A stretch of 64,000 bases of DNA from assembly GCF_028453695.1 (NCBI RefSeq), contig NC_135782.1, positions 13,392,001-13,456,000 on the forward strand. Direction: 5' to 3'. This DNA is from Augochlora pura. Its lineage: Eukaryota; Arthropoda; Insecta; Hymenoptera; Halictidae. Position 1 is the first letter of the stretch, and every line of letters starts with the position of its first letter. Both the position numbers and the translations under genes were made by a program. The notes beneath the pieces are model-generated. The model saw nothing but the letters and a program-made list of their open reading frames with translations, was not told the DNA's origin and searched no databases. Of this stretch, positions 57,531-64,000 are shown piece by piece.

Positions 57531-58276
57531 ATGTGCCCATAATTATGAAAGTGGTCTAAGTGAAAATTTAAAAAAAATGAGTTTATCAGTTATTCCACAC
57601 CACATTATTTTAAAGAAAATTTATTCAATGTAATGTTTACGATATCGTCAAAAATGAACCATTAGATGGTGGTTGTACTTTTAACATTACATAGAATTCA
57701 TTTCGTGTTAATTATGAAAGTGGTCTAAGTGAAAAATTTAAAGAAATTATATAAACATAACTTGTAAACGGCGCGTGTCCCTCTTTCACGCGTTTCTGAA
57801 CTAAATAATAAGCACCACCACTGGACCAGTATCGGAAGAAAAACATAAAGATATTATGTGTTTACTACCATACATTCCTCCAGTTTTTCAGGAACATTTT
57901 AGAAAACTTAAAAACTCGAAATGATAAAAATGCTTTACTTTTTGAGAATCATTAATAAATGTGCATGAATCATTTCATTAAAGTTATTGTTTCAAATAAA
58001 ACTCGTAGTTCTTTATTGCTTTAAGTCATCTATAATACATTTGGTTAATTTTGAAAATAGTCTAAGTGAATTCAAACTTTAAAAACAACATTTCCGTATG
58101 AAATTTACAAAAAATTTCATATTCATAATAAATTTCCATTATTCAAGACTAATAAAATTCTAAATAAAAAGATCGCATAATGTAAAAATATATTTTAATT
58201 TATGCAAATGCAATTCATTAAATATCTCGAAACAAGAAATATATGACTTAGATCACTTTCATAATTATTGGCACAT
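57531..58276. mobile_element. 746-bp MITE with long terminal inverted repeats and internal end copies
   Basis: ATGTGCCCATAATTATGAAA then GTGGTCTAAGT at the left; ACTTAGATCACTTTCATAAT then TATTGGCACAT at the right, inverted. Internal direct copies of the end occur at about 57713 (AATTATGAAAGTGGTCTAAG) and about 58050 (TTTTGAAAATAGTCTAAGTG). No ORF of note. Confidence 0.75.
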
Positions 58277-58292
58277 ATATGTATACTATGCA

Positions 58293-58330
58293 TAAACATG
58301 GTCTACCGGAAAGTTCTGTCCGTTTGTTAC
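58293..58330 (+). repeat. Possible mariner terminal repeat
   Basis: ATGGTCTACCGGAAAGTTCT then GTCCGTTTGTTACATG resembles the ends of several mariner lineages. No partner end and no transposase were found in the following 500 bp, so it may be a solo end. Confidence 0.3.
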
Positions 58331-59340
58331 ATGAAAGAAAAATAATGAATTTTTCATACGGTTCATGATATTTATTGTATAATATAATTTCTGTCGTTAC
58401 TTATTACCTCTCATAACCTCTTTAGATCTTTATGGTCTAAAAGATACCATTTTTTAAAAAGCTATATGCGATAAACATGTACATATATGTATGTCGAAAA
58501 ATTAAAGGACATTGTTGAAGAATTTTTTGGAACATTATAAATATTATAACATAACCTTGACATAACCTTTGAATAATTATTCTCACTGAATTCCTAATGA
58601 AAGGAGCTATCATTGTAGATGCTTAAAAAATGGTGATTCAAAAAAATGACATGAAAGCAAAATTTTTTGATAGCACCGTGTCAAGCCCATTGTACCGTGA
58701 AACTTTGACCTTACCATATTTTACGTATCTTTAGAAACAACAAAGATATTTGAGGTGTTAACGTTTGCTGATTCACCCTGTATATCATATTTATGTAAAT
58801 ATATAATGAAATATTTATAATAATATAATATTTCTATAAATGTACACTTAAATATTTATATATGTAATATTTATAATGGTATCGTTTTTTATAAACGGCT
58901 CGATTAGTTCTAGCCCAATGCGTGATATCTCTCACGAACCTAACCAGCTGTAAAGAAGAAAAATATCGACTTCTTCAGAGATTTGCACAGGAATATCCCC
59001 TCAAGTCGGCTCGCGAGTTTGTTTGCATAACTCAGAGGAAGAAACTGGCCTGATAAAACGAGCGGCGCGAAAGTCGGGAGGAATCGATACACGGCAGAGG
59101 GTTCGCCGACTGTAACGTCATACGTGGTATCCAAATTCGGGAGGATCGCGATCGCGATCGCGATTGCGTCGGAGGAGACTCGAAGATATACAGGGTGTCC
59201 CAGGTTTTAATGTTCAAACTTTGTCAGTGTATTCTATGGCACAAAGTAAAAAAGCAATGTTATGTAAACGTAGGTTGTATAGAGCTTTGTTAAGAAGTTA
59301 TAATAAAAATTCAGAAGAGGTATAGTAATCAACCTGTATA

Positions 59341-59642
59341 TACAGGGTGTTCCAAGAGCGTTGTAAGCCTTTTCTACGCGGCTCTGTTGACGAGTTATTA
59401 ACGAAAAACGTGGACCAATTGAGTAGCAGGTACTATTGGCGCTCCTCCCACGCGGGCAATGCCGCGCTTCTTCTTTTAAAGGTGGGGCGCCAGCTATACA
59501 GCAATCTTATTGGTCCGTGTTTTTCGTTAATAACTCGTTAACGAAGCCACGTAGAAATTTTTTGTTAAGGAAAAAGTTTCTTCAAATCACCTCGGGAATC
59601 TATTCTTTCAAGTGCTTCCAACTCTTTTGGGACACCCTGTAT
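59341..59642. mobile_element. Long-palindrome MITE, copy 5
   Basis: Ends TACAGGGTGTTCCAAGAG and TTTTGGGACACCCTGTA. Inner boxes are CGTGGACCAATTG and TTATTGGTCCGTG, mirrored, with GTTATTAACGAAAAAC arms. The core is GC-rich (about 110 bp). A second CAGGGTGTCCCAGG half-end lies just outside at 59191. Confidence 0.85.
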
Positions 59643-60466
59643 AAGGACTGTCTTTCGGCTTTCGAGATTTTCCGAGACGATAACTTCACGGCCGGGTATT
59701 CGATTTTCACGGGCAAACGAATCGCTGCGAACGAGCAGAGGATAGAAAAGAAGGATATCTTCCAAGTGATTTTTTATATTAAGCGATGTAGTATTTTTGC
59801 GAAGAGAATGATTTAAAAAAAAATAGATAAAGTTCATATGTTCTCGACGCGTTTACGTAGAACAATTTTATTGATATCAGATCACATGCCTCTTAAAATC
59901 ATTCAAATTTCGTTTAAAACATTTTTTTATTGTCATCGACGTTTTCGAGAACGGAATAAAGTTTTTCAAAATTAGACCGAATGACTTATATTGTCCTTAA
60001 CCATGACAATACTTTTTAAGAGTGATAGACGAATTAACTTACTAAACGATGACCAAAAAATCGTTTTCAAAAATTGCACTTAGTTAGGGTGATAAAAAGA
60101 AGTAAAAAAATGTTTATCTGTTCTCTGAATTTAAAGGGAAAATTTTAAAAAATACATTTGCAGATATAGATAACTTATATGTGCGTACCGAAAGCATTAA
60201 TATAATTTGTAACTTCTCGACTTATCTCCACTTGATTTTTATTGTTGATATCTACAATTCGTAGAGTATCAATCAGCAATTAATAATAATCAAGAATTGC
60301 AAGAAACGACTATCTCGGTTGCGATTGAATAAACCGCGTTTTTCGAATGATACAGTCGTATGTTTACAATCAGTAATCTCTTATACGTTAAATAATGTAT
60401 ATTTATTATATATGTATATTTCGAGTAATTTAGTTATTTGTCCTTCTTCGATATTTGATATCACCC

Positions 60467-60547
60467 GTGAATAGCTGATTTTTTTCTTCGGAAAGCTGAT
60501 TTTTAGCTGATTTTGAATCGGAAGAATCTCAGCCATCCGTTGATAAT
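60467..60547. mobile_element. GATAGCTGAG-family MITE relic
   Basis: GTGAATAGCTGATTTTT and GGAAGAATCTCAGCCATCCG face each other across about 50 bp. Probably the two ends of a deleted copy. Confidence 0.4.
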
Positions 60548-60612
60548 ACATATTATCATTGAAGTAAGACAAAAATTCTTCTTTATTTGTAATTTTACGC
60601 TTATATTTGTGA

Positions 60613-60687
60613 AAATTATAAATTATAAATTATAAATTATAAATTATAAATTATAAATTATAAATTATAAATTATAAATTATAAATT
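60613..60687 (+). repeat. AATTATA heptamer microsatellite
   Basis: About ten uninterrupted copies of AATTATA followed by one mutated copy (AATTACA). Confidence 0.95.
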
Positions 60688-60689
60688 AC

Positions 60690-61950
60690 AAATTGTTATA
60701 TAAAAAATTATGTATATGTTTGAACTATAAACAATATGCTTAGAACTATTAAAACTAATTTTTCCGGGAACTAGAATTTTAGAGGTTAGAGTGCCAAGTC
60801 GAGTGGTAAATTCGCTCTGTTCAAAGGAACAAGATAATAACCCTACTATTAAGCTATTGTAATTTTCGAATAATTCCCTAAAGACATCTACAGTGTTCAA
60901 TAAAAAAGAAGCTGTGGTAATTGATCTGTAAATTAAATAAAGCATCTTTATATTTAGAAAAAGTAAGACCATTAGTACCTATTAATACTTAATAATTATG
61001 AAGTATTAATACCTATGCATAATATTTAATTTCACGCGATCTCTTAGTAACAATGCACTTTATTTTCCAATTACCGCTCTTGAACGATGATACAGTTCGA
61101 TAAGTGAACTATAAAAATCGAAAAAATCCACGAAGACGCGTGTTTTGAGGCAAAAAGAAATGACAATCACAATTGGTCAGTGAAACAGAAGCGTGATAAC
61201 AGAGGAAATGCGCGTCGAAGGAGGACGTGCCATTTGGAGCGTCCTTGACGATAATTCACACTAGATGATCGAGTCGCCGCACTTATCAGTTCCAGTGATA
61301 CAGTCACGGTAATGAAGCACGTTTCATGTTCATGACTGCGCTTTTGCTACGATTCCTATCGACGCGGATCGATTCATTAGAATGAATCGAATTTATCGAT
61401 AAAAGTGACAGCAACCGAACGTCGAGCTCGATGTGCACGTTTTTTACGAAATCTAATCAACCGCGCGTAATTATTATTCCGACCGCGACGCGAGGACGAC
61501 GCTTGCGTCAAGCGGTAACCGGAAGTCGATCGGTTCGCTTTCTATCTCTGCAGTTGCCAATATGGATCTATTAGATCAATTTTGATCCTACCACTGTCTT
61601 CTTTCTTCATTTTACACGTGGACATTTCAAATTATTTATTATTAAATATTATTTTATTATTATTTCGCCAATAAATTTTGTTGTTACAAAATATACAAAA
61701 TTGGTTAGTAGTAAAAGTTATGTAATTTTTGTTGTAAGTATTGTCGTTAATAATCGATACGACGATATAACATGTTGTACGTAACCTCAATCTTTATATC
61801 CGACTTGAAATCAGTTTTGTTTGAAATTTGTTTGTTCGATTGAAATCCTGTAATCTTTGTATGTCGCTTACACTTATTTATTGCTTGTTCCCTTTGTAGT
61901 CCATATTGTGATACATATTTATATGTATATGTATGTAGTATTACGTTTAT
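60690..61950. other. No gene seen
   Basis: AT-rich with a GC-richer unique stretch at 61180-61560. No repeat ends recognised. Confidence 0.45.
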
Positions 61951-61954
61951 TATA

Positions 61955-62239
61955 TACAGAGTGTCACAAAATTTGCATAAAATCGGAAATGTCATTAGAA
62001 ACAACTTTTTCCTTTACAAAAATTTTCTCCGAAGCTTCGTTATAAAGTTATTAACGAAAAACAGGCTGTGCCACGCCCCGGATGTAATCGCCCCGCCTTC
62101 TATCTATGATTGGTCCGCGCTATTTTTGTTAATAACTTGCTAACGAAGCCACGGATTGCATTTTCGCTAAGGAAAAAGTTGCTTTTAATGCCCTCAGGAA
62201 TCCCTCATCTCACGGAACATAATTTTTGGACACCCTGTA
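61955..62239. mobile_element. Long-palindrome MITE, copy 6
   Basis: Ends TACAGAGTGTCACAAAATT and TTTTTGGACACCCTGTA. Arms with CAACTTTTTCCTTTACAAAAA and CTTCGTTATAAAGTTATTAACG; right side GATTGGTCCGCGC, GCTAACGAAGCCACGG. The core is short and GC-rich. Confidence 0.8.
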
Positions 62240-62780
62240 GAACTACAAATAAACTATAATAAAAAGTACTAGTTCAAAAATTTTTAATAAGTTAATAATG
62301 TATATAAATGGGGAGTTTATAATAATTATTATAGAATAATTAGACAAGAATTAAAGAAGTTAAATTAAATATCGATTGGCAGGAAAGGCTTAAAAATCAT
62401 TATTTAACAAATAATGTTATCATATGTTAATTTAACATCAAAAAAGACTAAAGATAAATTTAAAAAATTTGAATGTAACACCATTCTCGTCAAACGTGGC
62501 AAAGAATATCGTTTAACATTTTCATTAAAAATTAAATCGAGTTTTCAATGTTTCCTATAGTAATTAGTAAATATAATTATTAATAAGGAACAATCAAAAT
62601 TGTAAAAAAATTTACAGTTATTACAGTATTATATTCAATTTATTGAAATACTTAAAAATCGAGATATACTTTTATTTAGCTCTTGTTTCATCTAACAACC
62701 GCTACAAAATTTTATTTTTTTAAGAATTAATTTGATAAAAATTAAGTACAGAAAAAGTAAAAAACTGCATTAACGTGTGG
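62240..62780. other. No gene seen
   Basis: AT-rich sequence with no open frame or terminal repeat of note. Confidence 0.5.
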
Positions 62781-63180
62781 AGTAATATTTCAATTGCAGA
62801 CGACTTTTCAATTCCCCTTTGACGTTTCAATTGACACCACCACCGACGAAAGTCTCCAAAAAGTATTCGTAACTGCTCTAATCGCTTAATAAAAGAAGCG
62901 AGCAAGCAGCGCACGTGTTCCGCCAATTCAGAGATAAAGTAGAGCCGGAATCGACAATAAGTGCCGCGATTAAACAGGGATTAAAAGAGGAGATATAATT
63001 GCTCTGTTGCTCGAGTCGATCGAGCCGTTTAAGCAGCCGATTAATAGGTCTTCGCTAATCCTTGACTTTTAAAAGTCCATTAAACTGGCCAGGTAATGCG
63101 CTAATGATTTAACGATCGCCGCGAGGACGTCGATCTGATTTCCATGAAGGAAGAAGGAGTGGTCTTCGCGCAGCGTTCCA
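62780..63180. promoter_or_regulatory. Possible conserved non-coding block
   Basis: Complex, non-repetitive sequence with homeodomain-like GCTAATGATTTAACG, CCGATTAATAGG and CCATTAAACTGG motifs, in otherwise AT-rich repeats. No conserved frame. Confidence 0.25.
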
Positions 63181-64000
63181 TTTTTTCAAATTATCACGGT
63201 ACTCTCACGTTTTTCACCTTTTAACTAAATATTTTAACTCAATAATAATAATAATTAATTTAATGATCATAATTAACTCAATGACAATAAGTAACTCAAT
63301 AATAATAGTTAACTCAATAATTTTTCGATTACTGTTATTTTGGTTTTGTATTTATTTTATATACATTAATGACTCTATCACTTACTTATTATTATAATCA
63401 TTATTATTCTTGTTCCAACGATATTTTTCCAGTCCTATTTATGATTAGAATGTAAAAAATTCTCAAAATTTTAGACTAAAAAGATATAATCAATTAAACA
63501 TAACCTCTTAGGCACGGCAGGAGGTTTTGCGTAAATGAAGTTTTTCATAATTGAATTATCATTTTTCTTAATGTACATATATTTTTTTGGTATAGCTATA
63601 CATAGCATTAACTATATACATATTCTTTTTTTAGTGTATTGTAAAGATACACTTTCACTACAATCGTTTACTTTAAAGAATAATATTGGGATGACGAGGT
63701 TAGGAGATCAAATAATACTTTATATATTAAGTGTTTATTCAAACTCCGCGACACAATGAAATAAACGTTTATCAGTTGTAACTTATTACGATTTTCACAT
63801 GACACAATGTTGTACTTTATGACTTTACATTGAAAGAATGACGGTTAAAAAATTAGTAGACTGTGGGAGTTGCAACTAGCTCAGTAGGCCGGCCTGGAAC
63901 GACTGACCTATTCCTTCGTAGGCCCTTTTCGTGCTAAGTGTCAATGGTGATGCTTGAGGTGCAATAAATAGCAGGTCAAGGAATATCTTTCCTCATCCGC
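63180..64000. other. No gene seen, right edge
   Basis: AT-rich, with short repeats of TAACTCAATAA(TAATA) at 63235-63325. Short open frames match nothing known. Confidence 0.5.

Noticed and set aside
63862..63940. tRNA-like wording (CAACTAGCTCAGTAGGCC)
   Set aside because: It resembles a D-arm, but no acceptor stem, anticodon loop or T-arm (GGTTCGAATCC-type box) can be folded around it.

Overview
The window looks like nuclear DNA of an insect, most likely a hymenopteran such as a bee. It has spliced genes with GT-AG introns, an AT-rich background broken by short CpG-rich islands, and many small DNA transposons. The order is an inference from overall character; 'insect' rests on an unmistakable innexin-3 gene. 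Only two host genes are recognisable, and most of the 64 kb is intron, intergenic DNA and repeats.

Layout. Positions 1-22070 hold no coding sequence I can support. They contain CpG-rich islands that may be regulatory, several MITE families, a minisatellite with GACGTC palindromes, a 0.65-kb element with TTAA ends, and a decayed piggyBac copy (18706-19999) with TTAA target duplications. Positions 22071-33539 hold a complete five-exon Inx3 coding sequence on the plus strand (396 codons, every junction checked for phase). A probable 3' UTR follows.

Positions 37480-41748 hold three consecutive coding exons on the minus strand. They encode the N-terminal SH3 domain and the start of the next region of a DOCK-family Rac/Rap exchange factor, best matched to the DOCK3/4 type (Drosophila sponge). 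Its initiator exon was not found to the right, and its next exons were not found anywhere to the left. The simplest reading is that the DOCK gene continues past the left edge and Inx3 lies antisense inside one very large DOCK intron.

Positions 41749-64000 are the upstream side of the DOCK gene. They contain remnants of two mariner transposases (53092-54043 with both terminal repeats; 55397-55619 as an N-terminal fragment), a perfect 50-bp inverted repeat (52205-52330), a nested 3.5-kb block bounded by Tc1-like ends, and more MITEs.

Main pattern. Two non-autonomous families recur through the window. One is a long-palindrome family, six copies, with ACAGGGTGTCC-type ends and inverted ACCAAT/ATTGGT boxes flanking a divergent GC-rich core. 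The other is a family with CCCTTTGCACTCGAGTG termini that abuts TTAA on both sides, about ten copies or fragments, implying mobilisation by a piggyBac-type transposase. No tRNA, rRNA, CRISPR array or prokaryotic element was seen. No wholly new gene system could be supported; the most notable observations are these families and the apparent Inx3-inside-DOCK arrangement.
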